Below are positions 9,052-18,905 of a stretch of DNA of 64,000 bases, one piece after another (positions within the stretch are counted from its first letter, which is position 1; each line of letters starts with the position of its first letter). Where the stretch lies: IMG/VR virus record IMGVR_UViG_3300047548_000628, positions 83,573 to 147,572 of that record; one strand, given 5' to 3'. The translations under genes and the position numbers were made by a program. The stretch comes from a virus. The notes beneath the pieces were generated by a model. It was not told the origin of the DNA. It ran no database searches and saw only the letters and a list, made by a program, of their open reading frames with translations.

Positions 9052-9972
9052 TTAGATTAGCTTAGTATCACTATCATCATTGATTACTTGTCCAAAAAAG
9101 CTCTGTTGTGGCTTAATTTCAGTATCAGTGCTATCACTAAGTGGTACATCATCTATTTCACGCCAGAATTCTGCACCACGTACACTGTCTAATACACTAG
9201 CAGGTAATACATCTTCTGGATAAAGTGCTGTTGATTTGACTTCGGGTCTGACTTCGTGCATGTCAATAAAACCATAGATTTTTACATCGTCTTCTCTGTG
9301 CAAGTTCTTTAGATTCTTAAAATCGTGATGATATTCCGGTTCACCTAAGAATTCATACACTTTCTTCATTGTTTCACGTGGATTATTAACTAAGTCTTTG
9401 TACTCAATGAAATGAATATTTGCTCTATATCCTTCAGCTAACGCCTTCTTTAGTCCATCAAACGATTGACCCAAGATACCGGGACCGGCAATAGCTTGGC
9501 AGCGAGTAACATCATTGATTGGTATGCCTTGTTGAACAAGTGCCTGGTCAATGAAGTTGATGCGGTCGTTAATAATATGCGGGTTTCTATTAATCATAGA
9601 TATAAATGAAGCTAAGATTTCAGAAACATCTCGTACTGGGTACAATACTTTAGGGTGTTCAATTCCAAAATAACCTTTGATATACTCCATTCTATTAACC
9701 CAGCTACGGTTCTTCTCAAATACAATTGGCTTATCTACATCTGCGTAGTAATGATCCATAACAGAAGCTATCAGATTCTTCCCAAAGTCTATTTTAGGAT
9801 AAGCCAAGAACAATTCATCATTGCTTAAAGAATTCTCTATCGCTAGCATTGTAGGTATTACAGGAGAACTAGGTCCTGAATAAAATCTAGGGTTTTGATT
9901 TAAAATAGCTGATAGCATAGTACTACCGCTTCTAGGTAGTCCAGCCATAAAATAATATTTTTTCTTAGTCAT
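9052..9972 (-). CDS. Sulfotransferase family protein
   Basis: A 306-residue PAPS-dependent sulfotransferase-like protein. The N-terminal MAGLPRSGSTMLSAILN is the 5'-phosphosulfate-binding loop; VLYPVRDVSEILASFISM resembles the 3'-phosphate-binding strand and helix; HFIEYKDLVNNPRETMKKVYEFLGE is the conserved C-terminal segment. A paralogue lies at 20922-21761. The likely donor-forming enzyme is encoded 300 bases upstream. The acceptor is unknown; neighbouring glycosyltransferases suggest a glycan on the virion or host surface. Confidence 0.85.
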   Translation of the reverse strand: MTKKKYYFMAGLPRSGSTMLSAILNQNPRFYSGPSSPVIPTMLAIENSLSNDELFLAYPKIDFGKNLIASVMDHYYADVDKPIVFEKNRSWVNRMEYIKGYFGIEHPKVLYPVRDVSEILASFISMINRNPHIINDRINFIDQALVQQGIPINDVTRCQAIAGPGILGQSFDGLKKALAEGYRANIHFIEYKDLVNNPRETMKKVYEFLGEPEYHHDFKNLKNLHREDDVKIYGFIDMHEVRPEVKSTALYPEDVLPASVLDSVRGAEFWREIDDVPLSDSTDTEIKPQQSFFGQVINDDSDTKLI

Positions 9973-9982
9973 AATTTGTTCC

Positions 9983-10882
9983 TTATTGTTTGTCTACCGA
10001 CGCAATGATTTCGTTTATATCAAAAAGATTTTGATCTTCAGTAAATGGATATTCAATTTCATTACCATTAAAATCAAAGTCAAACAAGTAACTTCCTGGA
10101 AGTTTAAAGTTGTATGGAATCTTTGTAGTTATGTTGTCATGTAAGTCATAACCAAAAACAGTTGGACTTGTGCCATTCCATAATACAGTTGAAGGTTTAT
10201 TTAATGCAGCAGCAGCGTGTTGAAGCGAAGAATCTATTAGAATTCTTTTTTCACTGTGTAGCATTAAACTGAAGAATTCCATCAACGATAATGCTTGTTG
10301 TTGTGTAGCAAAAACATGATTAGCACCTTTTAATTTAGGTGAGTTAATTTTTGTAACTTGATAGATCATGTAATCTGCTTTGTAGTGATTAACTAATTCT
10401 TGTGCAATTGATTCCGGCATGTCACGAGTCCATGCATAAGGTTTCGCATCAGTAGTCATCATGCCACCATTAGTGTGAATAACCATGATAGGTTTACTAC
10501 CTTTGACCCAATATCTTTTAGAAAGATCATATTGAAGTTTGTTAAACTTGATTACAGGTTTCTCACCGTTATAAGTAAGACCGTACATCTTACACCAGTT
10601 TTGGATCAACGGTAGTTTCTTGTGAATATGGTCTGTAGTGTAATATGGCTCGTGATGAAATAGTAAAGAATCTTTGTCTTGTACGTAGTTTTGGTAAAAA
10701 TAACTGGTATTACCTAACTGGTACACTCTATCTACAAAATCTAAGTTGTTAAAAATATCAGGATATGCACATACAACTATGAGTTTTCGATCAGGGTGAT
10801 TGTTTTTAATAACTTTGGCAACAGCCGTTGCTGCGATGTGTTTCCCAATTCCACCTTGTAGATGAAAAATACTATATTTCAT
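9983..10882 (-). CDS. Glycosyltransferase family 9-like protein
   Basis: A 299-residue GT-B-type enzyme resembling heptosyltransferases (GT9). The start SIFHLQGGIGKHIAATAVAK is the acceptor-domain glycine loop; the second half has MVIHTNGGMM and the donor-binding RILIDSSLQHAAAALNKPSTVLWNGTSP pattern. It sits in a minus-strand glycosylation/sulfation run. Donor and acceptor sugars cannot be told from sequence. Confidence 0.75.
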   Translation of the reverse strand: MKYSIFHLQGGIGKHIAATAVAKVIKNNHPDRKLIVVCAYPDIFNNLDFVDRVYQLGNTSYFYQNYVQDKDSLLFHHEPYYTTDHIHKKLPLIQNWCKMYGLTYNGEKPVIKFNKLQYDLSKRYWVKGSKPIMVIHTNGGMMTTDAKPYAWTRDMPESIAQELVNHYKADYMIYQVTKINSPKLKGANHVFATQQQALSLMEFFSLMLHSEKRILIDSSLQHAAAALNKPSTVLWNGTSPTVFGYDLHDNITTKIPYNFKLPGSYLFDFDFNGNEIEYPFTEDQNLFDINEIIASVDKQ

Positions 10883-10885
10883 TTA

Positions 10886-12169
10886 TTATGTCCTTTTAAG
10901 GATAGTTAATCCATTGTTATTTGTTTTGTATTTGTAGAAAGTCCAATGAGAATTTTCCATCAAAAATTCTATAATAGCTGATAGAAGCCCTTTGTTGTCG
11001 TTACCGACTTCATCCCGCAATCCAAACGTGTGGGTATCGTGAAATGCAATATATTTATTGGCTTTGTTCCCGTGTAGTTTTAATTCTTGTTTTAATTGAT
11101 CGTAAGTGTGCAATGTGTCAATAAACAACAAATCAACGTTACCTATTTCAATCTCTAATACATTGGCTTTTATGTATTGAACCTGTTTGCCCACTCTTTT
11201 AGCTTCATTAAACAGTCTTTGCACGTTTGAATTCAAAACTATATCATATGAAATCAATGAAACATCAGTATTCAAGAATGCTCTTGTACTGACACCTGTT
11301 CTAACGCCCATTTCTACTACTGTTTTACATTCTTTAGCCAGTTCATATAGTTCGTGAACGTTTTCATTAATGTCACTTGGTGTATTTCTTGCGTTTTGGT
11401 ATTCCATCTCAAATATAGAGTTATGTGTTTGATTACGCTGTTGGGCATACATCTTAATCATATTATGGGGAATGTCCCAATTATTACTGTTCTTAAAATG
11501 ATTGAATTTGATTAGGTTTTTTGAGTCTAATTCAATTCTTTTTGACACATCACTATTTGGATCATTGAACTTAGTAAGCGTTTCAGAAATCTTACCTTTT
11601 ATCTTGTTAGAGTTCAATGCATATACAGTTTTTGCACGTTGAGCTAAGTAATCATCACCGTACCATACTTGATATAGTGAAGGTATAGGGGTATAAGATT
11701 CACGCAACATAAACATACAAATACCAAACGCCCATGCTTGACCGCCGATTGGTTGATTCTCGTTGTAGTTTAGTTTTACTATTTCTTCTTTGGTATCGAT
11801 GTAATCATCGATTTTGTAATTGTTTTGATATCCTCTAAGATTCACACCTATGATATCACCCTGAGACAAATTGAAATCTGTGATTAACTGAAAAACAGTA
11901 CTGTCTACTTTGATATCATCATTTATTATTCCAATGATTTTTGATGTAGCTCTTAAAACACCTTCATTCCATGCAGGATTTACGTAGATGTTTCTTCCAT
12001 ATGATATCAACTCTATTTTAGGATTCTTCAATACGTTGAAGTCAGGTCTGTTATTAATAGCATTGTCTATGATAATGACTTTGTTAACTAGTGCTTGCTC
12101 AACATACATTTCTAACGACTTTTCAAAGTCACTGGACATCCATAATGTTGGAATGATTATGTCGATCAT
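10886..12169 (-). CDS. Glycosyltransferase fused to methyltransferase
   Basis: A 427-residue fusion. Residues 1 to about 190 look like a GT-A family 2 glycosyltransferase (MIDIIIPTLWMSSDF, AWNEGVLRATSKIIGIINDDI, a QVWYGDDYLAQR segment). Residues about 240-427 are a class I SAM-methyltransferase-like domain (KTVVEMGVRTGVSTRAFL, VDLLFIDTLHTYDQLKQEL, YIAFHDTHTFG). The four-base overlap with the gene upstream implies co-translation. A two-step sugar transfer and methylation is a reasonable inference. Confidence 0.75.
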   Translation of the reverse strand: MIDIIIPTLWMSSDFEKSLEMYVEQALVNKVIIIDNAINNRPDFNVLKNPKIELISYGRNIYVNPAWNEGVLRATSKIIGIINDDIKVDSTVFQLITDFNLSQGDIIGVNLRGYQNNYKIDDYIDTKEEIVKLNYNENQPIGGQAWAFGICMFMLRESYTPIPSLYQVWYGDDYLAQRAKTVYALNSNKIKGKISETLTKFNDPNSDVSKRIELDSKNLIKFNHFKNSNNWDIPHNMIKMYAQQRNQTHNSIFEMEYQNARNTPSDINENVHELYELAKECKTVVEMGVRTGVSTRAFLNTDVSLISYDIVLNSNVQRLFNEAKRVGKQVQYIKANVLEIEIGNVDLLFIDTLHTYDQLKQELKLHGNKANKYIAFHDTHTFGLRDEVGNDNKGLLSAIIEFLMENSHWTFYKYKTNNNGLTILKRT

Positions 12170-12810
12170 AGTTTATGTTGCTGTTTAAAGTCACCGACAT
12201 ACATTTTATTACCAATGTGGGATACTGTATGATTTGGGTTAAGCCAAATGTCATAACCTAGTTCTTTAATTTTGTTGGATAACGTAATGTCTTCACCAAC
12301 AAAGTCGCCGTTGACGTATGTATACTCGCAAATGTTTTTTAACTTCTTGTTTCTAAACACTAACTCTGTATTAGAATCCCAAAGATCATTAAGTACTTTT
12401 TGAGAAAGTTTTAAAAATCCTGTGCCACATTTGTTAATTTTTACGTATCCGTCAGTATCTATTACAATTTGAGGATCTATCCAAACGTTAAATGTAGTTG
12501 GTTTGTTGTCAGATTTATTAACGACAGGTACTGAAATTACATCCTTATCAGATTGAATTATGTCTATAAGAACCTGTGGATTCCAATATTCGTCATCGTC
12601 AATGAACACAACTGTGTCATATTTTTCATTGTAAGCTAATGCAAAAAGTTCATTCCTAGCCATCGGTAGAATACTCTCATTAGCTAGAAACACACATTTA
12701 ATATCTAGGTCGTGTTTTAAACCTAACTTGATGGATTCACATAAGCTGTGTACAAAGTATGCGTCAACTTTTTGATCTAGGCAGGGCGTGGCTATTAAAA
12801 TTTTTTTCAT
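12166..12810 (-). CDS. GT-A glycosyltransferase
   Basis: A 214-residue small glycosyltransferase: KKILIATPCLDQKVD start, LANESILPMARNEL, and the DxD-type motif TVVFIDDDEYWNP. A similar architecture is at 17360-18016 (ATPCYGG...FLDADVGF). It heads an operon with the GT/methyltransferase fusion. Confidence 0.75.
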   Translation of the reverse strand: MKKILIATPCLDQKVDAYFVHSLCESIKLGLKHDLDIKCVFLANESILPMARNELFALAYNEKYDTVVFIDDDEYWNPQVLIDIIQSDKDVISVPVVNKSDNKPTTFNVWIDPQIVIDTDGYVKINKCGTGFLKLSQKVLNDLWDSNTELVFRNKKLKNICEYTYVNGDFVGEDITLSNKIKELGYDIWLNPNHTVSHIGNKMYVGDFKQQHKL

Positions 12811-12816
12811 GGATAA

Positions 12817-12854
12817 AATAAAGGATTGATACTTTTATATATCAATCCTTTATT
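12817..12854. terminator. Bidirectional hairpin terminator
   Basis: AATAAAGGATTGATA (12817-12831) pairs perfectly with 12840-12854 across an 8-base loop; A and T tracts flank both sides. It lies between the fibre pseudogene and the glycosyltransferase gene on the same strand. Confidence 0.75.
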
Positions 12855-12871
12855 AAGATGAAAAATTATTT

Positions 12872-13817
12872 TTAGGTTCCTGAACACGCACCAAAATTTG
12901 ATTTGGCTACTGTTAATGTGCCAAAATTTACAGCATTGCCTAATGTCTGTATAACGATATATTCTATTTTATTAAATCTAGTTCCATTACTACCGCCAGC
13001 AAATACTCCCCTAGTACCATTTGAGCATGCACCAAGATCATGATTAGTAGAACTTAAATCGCCGAAATACGTAGCATTACCAGTTGTAGCAATTGTTATA
13101 TAGTCAATAACATTACTAAAACTTCCAGCGTAACCACCCGCAAATACACCTCGTGTTGTATCCGAGCAGCCGTTAATCCAACCTCTACTTACAGTTAAAG
13201 TACCAAAGTTAGTAGCATTACCCGTAGTGTCAATAGTTATATAATCGATAACATCACTATAGGCTCCTTGAAGGTCTCCACCAGCAAATATACCACGGGT
13301 ACTATTAGCACAAGAAGCTAAACTAGTTCTAGCAACTGTTAAAGTACCAAAACTAGTAGCATTACCAGTTGTAGCAATTGTTATATAATCTATTGCACTA
13401 GTTTTAGTAGCTGTAGAACCGCCCCCAAATACACCCCTAATTCCGTTAGAGCAGGCACCGACCGATTGCCTAGCTGTAACTAGAGTGCCAAAATTAGTAG
13501 CATTACCTGTTGTAGCAATAGTTATATAATCTATTGTGTTTTGAGCTGATGTAATCCAGCCTCCTGCAAACACACCTCGTGTTCCATTAGAACACGCACG
13601 AACACCATCTCTAGAACTAGTCAAAGTACCAAAACTAGTAGCATTACCAGTTGTAGAAATTGTTATGTAGTCAATACCGTTTGTTTTTGACCCTGTATCA
13701 CCGCCACCAAAAGTACCCCTATCACCATACTACTTGATAATACGTAGTAGGCCATACCCCATCTAACATTAATTCATATACTTCATTTAATGTGAAAACA
13801 TCTGTTATTTGACTCAT
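12872..13817 (-). pseudogene. Six-repeat FGGG fibre-like gene with frameshift in repeat 1
   Basis: ATG at 13817 opens the same N-terminus as the intact gene at 18935-19891 (MSQITDVFTLNEVYEL...). The frame then stops at TGA 13724-13722. The remaining repeats continue in another frame down to 12872. Aligned to the intact paralogue, exactly five bases (TACGG) are missing between Trp and the following Gly codon: GGTACGGT has become GGT, the outcome expected from slippage between two GGT copies. Restoring them gives six repeats of about 47 residues, the same number as the intact paralogues. Either a real inactivated gene, a phase-variable state or an assembly error. Confidence 0.8.
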
Positions 13818-13868
13818 ATATCTATATCCTGAGGTAGCCGCACTAAGAACGACTAATGAATATAGTAT

Positions 13869-14486
13869 TTATGCGTATTTTAAGAAGAACAACTGCACTA
13901 AACGTGCGTTTTCTTTTTTATCACCAAAGTTTGCATTGTGACTATGCCATAAAAGAGAATCGAACAACACTAAACGATTGAACTTCATGGGAACCATTAA
14001 GTACTTTAACCATTTAGTGTCATCTAATCCGTCCCCGTAAATTAAGTTTTCACGAATACTATGATACGTATCATAACCTAATAGTGCGGCTTCTTCAGGG
14101 TTTCTAGGACAATGCTCAATTCCTAATTTTTTGTGCATCCAAAAACTAGTACCACCTTCAATTTCGCACTGATTTGGTGGATTTAAATACAATACCCCAG
14201 CAATATCCCAACCAGGATCAACGTGAATATATTGTTCAAACGTGTCGTTTTCTGTTGAAAGTCTAAAATATCCCGCCTCCGTATCAGATTTAGGATATCT
14301 AAGTTTACTACCGCAAATTTTTTCTATCTCGTTATGCAGTGATTGGTCATATACACTTTTCGTAGAGTTCCTTCCCGGATATGTATATCCCTCAAAAGGT
14401 TCGGGGTAATCTAATGACAGTGCGTATTTTCTTATATCATATGGATTATTGTAGAAATCATCTACAACTGCATACTTGAACTTCAT
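13869..14486 (-). CDS. 2OG-Fe(II) oxygenase-like protein (DUF6445-like)
   Basis: A 205-residue protein. The double-stranded beta-helix metal motif is visible as YIHVD (HxD), a distal His in LLWHSHN, and an Arg in ENARLVQLFF for 2-oxoglutarate. GVLYLNPPNQCEIEGGTSFW is the strand between them. It resembles DUF6445-type proteins in phages. The substrate is unknown; the neighbours are fibre and glycosyltransferase genes. CATAAATAC near 13869, on the opposite-strand reading, is outside its promoter region. Confidence 0.7.
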   Translation of the reverse strand: MKFKYAVVDDFYNNPYDIRKYALSLDYPEPFEGYTYPGRNSTKSVYDQSLHNEIEKICGSKLRYPKSDTEAGYFRLSTENDTFEQYIHVDPGWDIAGVLYLNPPNQCEIEGGTSFWMHKKLGIEHCPRNPEEAALLGYDTYHSIRENLIYGDGLDDTKWLKYLMVPMKFNRLVLFDSLLWHSHNANFGDKKENARLVQLFFLKYA

Positions 14487-14491
14487 ATTTT

Positions 14492-14857
14492 TTATGGTTG
14501 CGGTATATCTGGAGCGTTTTCAACAGCTAAATCATAGTAAGCCTGCATGACTGTTTCTAAACTAGACTTATTCATTACTATGGAACTATCACCTTTGACT
14601 TCATTGAAGTGAGATTCTGCTTGATCTGCCCATTGATCAAATGTTAATACTTCAATGCCTGTTACTACTGTAACAGTAGTAGTATCTGGACATACAGATA
14701 AACAGTAATCTACTGTTGATTGTGGCTCATTGATCCAAATCTTTACATCTAACCCATCTATCAACGGATGTGTTTTTCCGTTCGGTGCTATGTTGCTCTC
14801 AGTTAAATATATTGATGGATTGCTGCTGTCAACGTAGTAGTGTTTTAAATATTGCAT
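14492..14857 (-). CDS. Hypothetical protein, 121 aa
   Basis: A 121-residue acidic protein (starts MQYLKHYYVDSSNP) with a central VTVVTGIEVLTFDQW strand and a C-terminal helix ending in NAPDIPQP. No recognised domain. It lies 5-6 bases from both flanking oxygenase genes, suggesting joint expression. It could be a small structural or adaptor protein. Confidence 0.55.
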   Translation of the reverse strand: MQYLKHYYVDSSNPSIYLTESNIAPNGKTHPLIDGLDVKIWINEPQSTVDYCLSVCPDTTTVTVVTGIEVLTFDQWADQAESHFNEVKGDSSIVMNKSSLETVMQAYYDLAVENAPDIPQP

Positions 14858-14862
14858 AATTA

Positions 14863-15522
14863 TTATCCTTTGATATTATATTTATCGTTAATAATCTTAG
14901 TTTCTTCATCTAGTGTCGTGAAACCCTTGACAGTCATCCAATTTACCATAGATAAACGATGTCCTTTAGTTACTGGTTCTACACCATGTAAATAACTAAA
15001 AGTTGAAGGGAAGCATACTAGCATACCAGGCTCAGGACGAATTCTGACTCTAAGTTCTGGGAATACAAAATCACCCCCTTCAAAATCATCGTTTAGAAAA
15101 AGAACAGTACTCAAGTCACGATCTGTTGATTTCCTCCATAATACTTCTCCGTCAGGAGCTTTCCATAATGATTGACCGTCTACGTGCGGCAAGTAATGTC
15201 CGCCTACTGAATAAGATAATAACTGCGGAGCTTCAGAATCCCTAATCTCAAAATCATATGCTGGATTGATGATATTAAAAACAATGTCTCTATATAAGTC
15301 TACGATAGTATCCATGATGCCAGAAATATCTATCATTTGTGTATCACGTACTTTTTTGTCAACCGTGAACGAAGTCTTCCCTGACTTGTTAGTTTCTTCA
15401 GGATCAAACACAGACAGATCAATTTTGTTTTGTTGTCTAACATAATCTGTGATAAAGGCAAGACCCTCTTTAGAAATGACATTGGGCTTAATTAAAATAT
15501 TGGATAGTAAGTTATCTTTCAT
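14863..15522 (-). CDS. Prolyl 4-hydroxylase-like 2OG-Fe(II) oxygenase
   Basis: A 219-residue oxygenase of the P4Hc type: YSVGGHYLPHVDGQ (HxD), VLFLNDDFEGGDFVFPE, PSTFSYLHGVEPV (distal His) and GHRLSMVNW (2OG Arg). Fe(II)/2-oxoglutarate-dependent hydroxylation is expected, with protein or small-molecule substrate unknown. I chose the ATG at 15522 over the preceding TTG. Confidence 0.85.
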   Translation of the reverse strand: MKDNLLSNILIKPNVISKEGLAFITDYVRQQNKIDLSVFDPEETNKSGKTSFTVDKKVRDTQMIDISGIMDTIVDLYRDIVFNIINPAYDFEIRDSEAPQLLSYSVGGHYLPHVDGQSLWKAPDGEVLWRKSTDRDLSTVLFLNDDFEGGDFVFPELRVRIRPEPGMLVCFPSTFSYLHGVEPVTKGHRLSMVNWMTVKGFTTLDEETKIINDKYNIKG

Positions 15523-15536
15523 CAAAGTCTTTCAAA

Positions 15537-17363
15537 TTATTTTTTGTATTCAGAGTTAAACAATTTTTTGGGTGATGGAATAGACTGCTGAACAGTTTTA
15601 GGTGACATAGTTGATTGCTGACCATCAGAACCAAATGAAGGTTTTACTTGATCTGAATGCATATTATCTAATCGTTGTGTGATAGATTCATTGCCTAGAG
15701 CAAGACTAGTTCCAGTAACTTCTTCAATACCTTGCATTACTTTTTCCTGTAGTCCTAGTAGTAACTCAGATGGATCACCCAACAGAGCTTTGCCTAGGTC
15801 AGGATATCCGTTTTTAATTCTATTAACATCATCAGACACTAATGTAGGTGCAGTGCCACGGCGCATACTGTGAATGTTACCGATGCTGATACCAGTCTTG
15901 TGAGATACCATTTCGTCAAACGCTTGGTTCGCAAATCTACGTTCCCAGTAAATGTGATCTTCTTTTTCAAACTGTTCACGTGTGATTGGACCACCGTTCA
16001 TCTCAATAAGTTTGTTTAGTAACTTGTCAAAGAACTCAATCTGTTGCACACGGTCACGAATCTCAAGTTCAGAAGACTTTAAGAAGTTTTCAAGATTCAT
16101 TGAATCAAGATCATACCAACATAATTTTTTGTTTCCTTGATTGTCAAACCATTCAATAGGGTCGTTCTTTGGTTTATCTTTCCACTTATACTCAAATTCA
16201 CGTTGCTTTTCCTTCATCTCAGTTACTTTACTGAATAGGCCCTCTGCCATAATTCTACGGTTCTTCAATAAAGCATTGAAAGATGATGCAATTGTAAAAT
16301 TGTCTAGTGCGATGAACTTTTCAATTTGGAAATTAGAACGACCTTGTGCATGTTCTTTATCGTATTCTTCCCACTTGAATACTTCATCGTATACTTTCTT
16401 CAACACCTTTGCGTCTGCTGCAATATCAGAACCGGTTTCATTCACTAGAGTGGAAATACTTGCTTTTGTCATTGTGTTTGCCTTATTTGTCAATTTGTTT
16501 AAAAGTTGTAGCCATTCCTTAGAGATAGACTCCCAACTGTAATATTCTTTAAAAGAATTTTCTTTACTAGAGTTATATTTATACTTGTCTAAAACCCATA
16601 TGATTTTGTTTGCAAAATTGTCTAAAAATATCCTGTCGGGTATCCAACCAGAAGGTGAGTTCTTACCAGTCATTTTAACAATTTCACCAAAACCCATTGA
16701 TGTTTCTGGTAAAGCACCTATATCTGATATAACTGGAATGCATCCAGAAATCATTGCTTCAGCCAATGCAACACAGAATGTTTCTTCCCATGTGTTTGGA
16801 TATGCAAATATATAAGCCTTTGCAAATTCGTCTGCTAATTCTGTGTGTGATATAGCAGGAGAATATTCTGTATTTGGCAAAGACATTAATTCTTTATATA
16901 ATTTCTTTTGCTCAATTGAATCTTCCAATCCATACAAATTCATAGCAGAAAACACTTTGAGTTTTGCATCAGGGTGTTTTTCTAAAACTCGGGTAAAGAT
17001 ATACGGTAAGTATTCAAGTCCCCTAAATGGAGTGCTTGCGTATATAAGAGTTTTTTCTTTTTTACCAGTATAAAAGTAATCAGCGACCCCATTGCGTATT
17101 ACTGTTATTTTTGACTCTGGTACAGGACTGTATTTTAAAAACTGTTCCTTCTCCCACTTTGATACACACACTACATGAGTAATCTTGCCCCAATCTGTTC
17201 CCAGATACATGGGCTGGTCAATGTTTGAATGCGCCCATAATATCTTTATGGGTTTGTTTGATTGAATCAGCCTGTTAGGGATATGGTCTATTTCAACATC
17301 TTCTGGTACTTTTAGATGTTCAAATAAAAATTTATATGAGGATTCGGTAGCGCCTGAAATCAT
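15537..17363 (-). CDS. GT4-like glycosyltransferase with long C-terminal extension
   Basis: A 608-residue protein. Residues 1 to about 290 are a GT-B glycosyltransferase (VVCVSKWEKEQFL, TVIRNGVADYF, LIYASTPFRGLEYL, FAYPNTWEETFCVALAEAM). From about residue 298 the sequence changes to a charged helical protein ending in Ser/Gln/Pro-rich sequence, with no recognised domain. The junction contains an ATG (16472) preceded by AAGG at a suitable distance, so the C-terminal 311 residues may also be made alone. It could be a virion protein joined to the transferase by loss of an intergenic stop. It overlaps the upstream gene by four bases. Confidence 0.75.
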   Translation of the reverse strand: MISGATESSYKFLFEHLKVPEDVEIDHIPNRLIQSNKPIKILWAHSNIDQPMYLGTDWGKITHVVCVSKWEKEQFLKYSPVPESKITVIRNGVADYFYTGKKEKTLIYASTPFRGLEYLPYIFTRVLEKHPDAKLKVFSAMNLYGLEDSIEQKKLYKELMSLPNTEYSPAISHTELADEFAKAYIFAYPNTWEETFCVALAEAMISGCIPVISDIGALPETSMGFGEIVKMTGKNSPSGWIPDRIFLDNFANKIIWVLDKYKYNSSKENSFKEYYSWESISKEWLQLLNKLTNKANTMTKASISTLVNETGSDIAADAKVLKKVYDEVFKWEEYDKEHAQGRSNFQIEKFIALDNFTIASSFNALLKNRRIMAEGLFSKVTEMKEKQREFEYKWKDKPKNDPIEWFDNQGNKKLCWYDLDSMNLENFLKSSELEIRDRVQQIEFFDKLLNKLIEMNGGPITREQFEKEDHIYWERRFANQAFDEMVSHKTGISIGNIHSMRRGTAPTLVSDDVNRIKNGYPDLGKALLGDPSELLLGLQEKVMQGIEEVTGTSLALGNESITQRLDNMHSDQVKPSFGSDGQQSTMSPKTVQQSIPSPKKLFNSEYKK

Positions 17364-18016
17364 TCTTGAAATACATGTGAGCCAACGTGAGCAAGATTAA
17401 TAGAAACATCTAACCAAGGTTGAATGCCACATCTTTTAGCTCTTTCAAAGAAACTCAAATCTTCAGGGAGAAAAACGTCATTCTCTCTAAGTTCAGAGAA
17501 AAAGTGATATGAGTTTTCAATTTCAGCTGGTGTTGGTGGACTATTAGTACTTTCACTATTTGGTCTGTACTTTAATTCATGTCCGTATTTTTCAGTAAGT
17601 TTTTCAAAAACACTTCTATGAATTAATGAAAACCCAATACCTATGCGGTCGATTGCAACAAGGTCCCCCTCACGCTGCATTGGGTTTGTCAGGGTATAGT
17701 TCCACTTGAGTGGTATAGACTTCATTGGGTAAGCACCACATACTATATCTTTTTGATGAGAAAACAACTTCAACATGTCAGGAGGATTGAAACCTACATC
17801 TGCATCAAGAAAGAATAGATATTCAAACTCTGTATTGTTGATGAAAAAATTTGCAATACGTGAACGACCTTTGGAGATCAACGACTCGTTGGCAATAGTT
17901 AGTAGCCCATGAGGTATATTATTACGAACAAACAATTTTCCTAAATTGAAAAGTGAATTAGTTGTTTTATCCGAAACAACTCCACCGTAGCACGGCATTG
18001 CAATCAATACTGACAT
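17360..18016 (-). CDS. GT-A glycosyltransferase
   Basis: A 218-residue glycosyltransferase (MSVLIAMPCYGGVVS, TIANESLISKGRSRIANFF, YLFFLDADVGFNPP). The DAD is the metal-binding DxD type. It ends with LSFFERAKRCGIQPWLDVSI, the conserved tail of this small GT group. ATGA overlap with the GT4-like gene downstream. Confidence 0.8.
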   Translation of the reverse strand: MSVLIAMPCYGGVVSDKTTNSLFNLGKLFVRNNIPHGLLTIANESLISKGRSRIANFFINNTEFEYLFFLDADVGFNPPDMLKLFSHQKDIVCGAYPMKSIPLKWNYTLTNPMQREGDLVAIDRIGIGFSLIHRSVFEKLTEKYGHELKYRPNSESTNSPPTPAEIENSYHFFSELRENDVFLPEDLSFFERAKRCGIQPWLDVSINLAHVGSHVFQE

Positions 18017-18067
18017 TAATAAAACTCCTGTATAATCAGAGTTATTTAGTGTGTAAAATGAGCATGT

Positions 18068-18880
18068 TCAATTATCTGAACTATCGGTTAGTCTAAACAT
18101 GTAGTCAGTATTAGTAAAATCCTTAACACCAAAAATGCGTTCTGATGTTTTATCAACACTTTTATAATATTTCTCTGCCATATGATCTAAAAAGTCTTCA
18201 AGATCATTTGAATGAGGTAATTGACCGTCAGCAATTTTCATAGCAGTTACTTGAATGTACCCAGTGACTTCTGTAAGTGAAACTTGTGGGTGAACGCCAT
18301 ACTGTTGTAGATATTCGATAGTAGCAGTCTGTGCCCTACCGCCTTCAAGTATATTGCGATACATTAACTCAAATCCTCTACGAACATGGTGACGTTTTTC
18401 TTCAGCTTCGAACGTTGCTTCATCCCATTCATCAATATTGTTCTTTGACTTTATGTTTTCATAAGCATCGATTAATGTCGCAATATCCTTGAAAGCTCCG
18501 TTGATTTTTGATTCCATCAAAACAAGACTGAATTGCTTTTGACGACATTCGGCTTGCTCAACTAAATCTGTACTATTTTGTAGTTGAGAAATTTCTTTTA
18601 CTAATTTAGCATGATTGACTTGTGCTTCTGCTAAAGCCATTTTACGACTCTCAACTTCTGCGAGAATCTGTCTCATCATTCGCATTGGTGATTGACCATT
18701 CAGCATAGTCAATGTCATTAATGCCAATGTAGTTTGACTATTACTACGATCAAATGCCTTTGTCTTTTCTGTTAGTTCGGGTAAAAATTGATTTACTTTT
18801 GCAACAGCTACAGCGTTAATTTTGTTTTCTGCGATAGTTGGAATATTAAAGGAAACAGAGGTTGATAGTTCAGTAGTCAT
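18068..18880 (-). CDS. Coiled-coil structural-type protein, unknown
   Basis: A 270-residue, mainly helical protein. Heptad-rich helices span about residues 75-175 (ESRKMALAEAQVNHAKLVK...). No family recognised. A perfect TATAAATA box (minus strand, 18913-18906) lies about 25 bases upstream, like T4 late genes, so a virion or assembly role is likely. Independent of the fibre genes downstream of it. Confidence 0.6.
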   Translation of the reverse strand: MTTELSTSVSFNIPTIAENKINAVAVAKVNQFLPELTEKTKAFDRSNSQTTLALMTLTMLNGQSPMRMMRQILAEVESRKMALAEAQVNHAKLVKEISQLQNSTDLVEQAECRQKQFSLVLMESKINGAFKDIATLIDAYENIKSKNNIDEWDEATFEAEEKRHHVRRGFELMYRNILEGGRAQTATIEYLQQYGVHPQVSLTEVTGYIQVTAMKIADGQLPHSNDLEDFLDHMAEKYYKSVDKTSERIFGVKDFTNTDYMFRLTDSSDN

Positions 18881-18905
18881 ATATAATTACCTATAATGGT
18901 CTATA

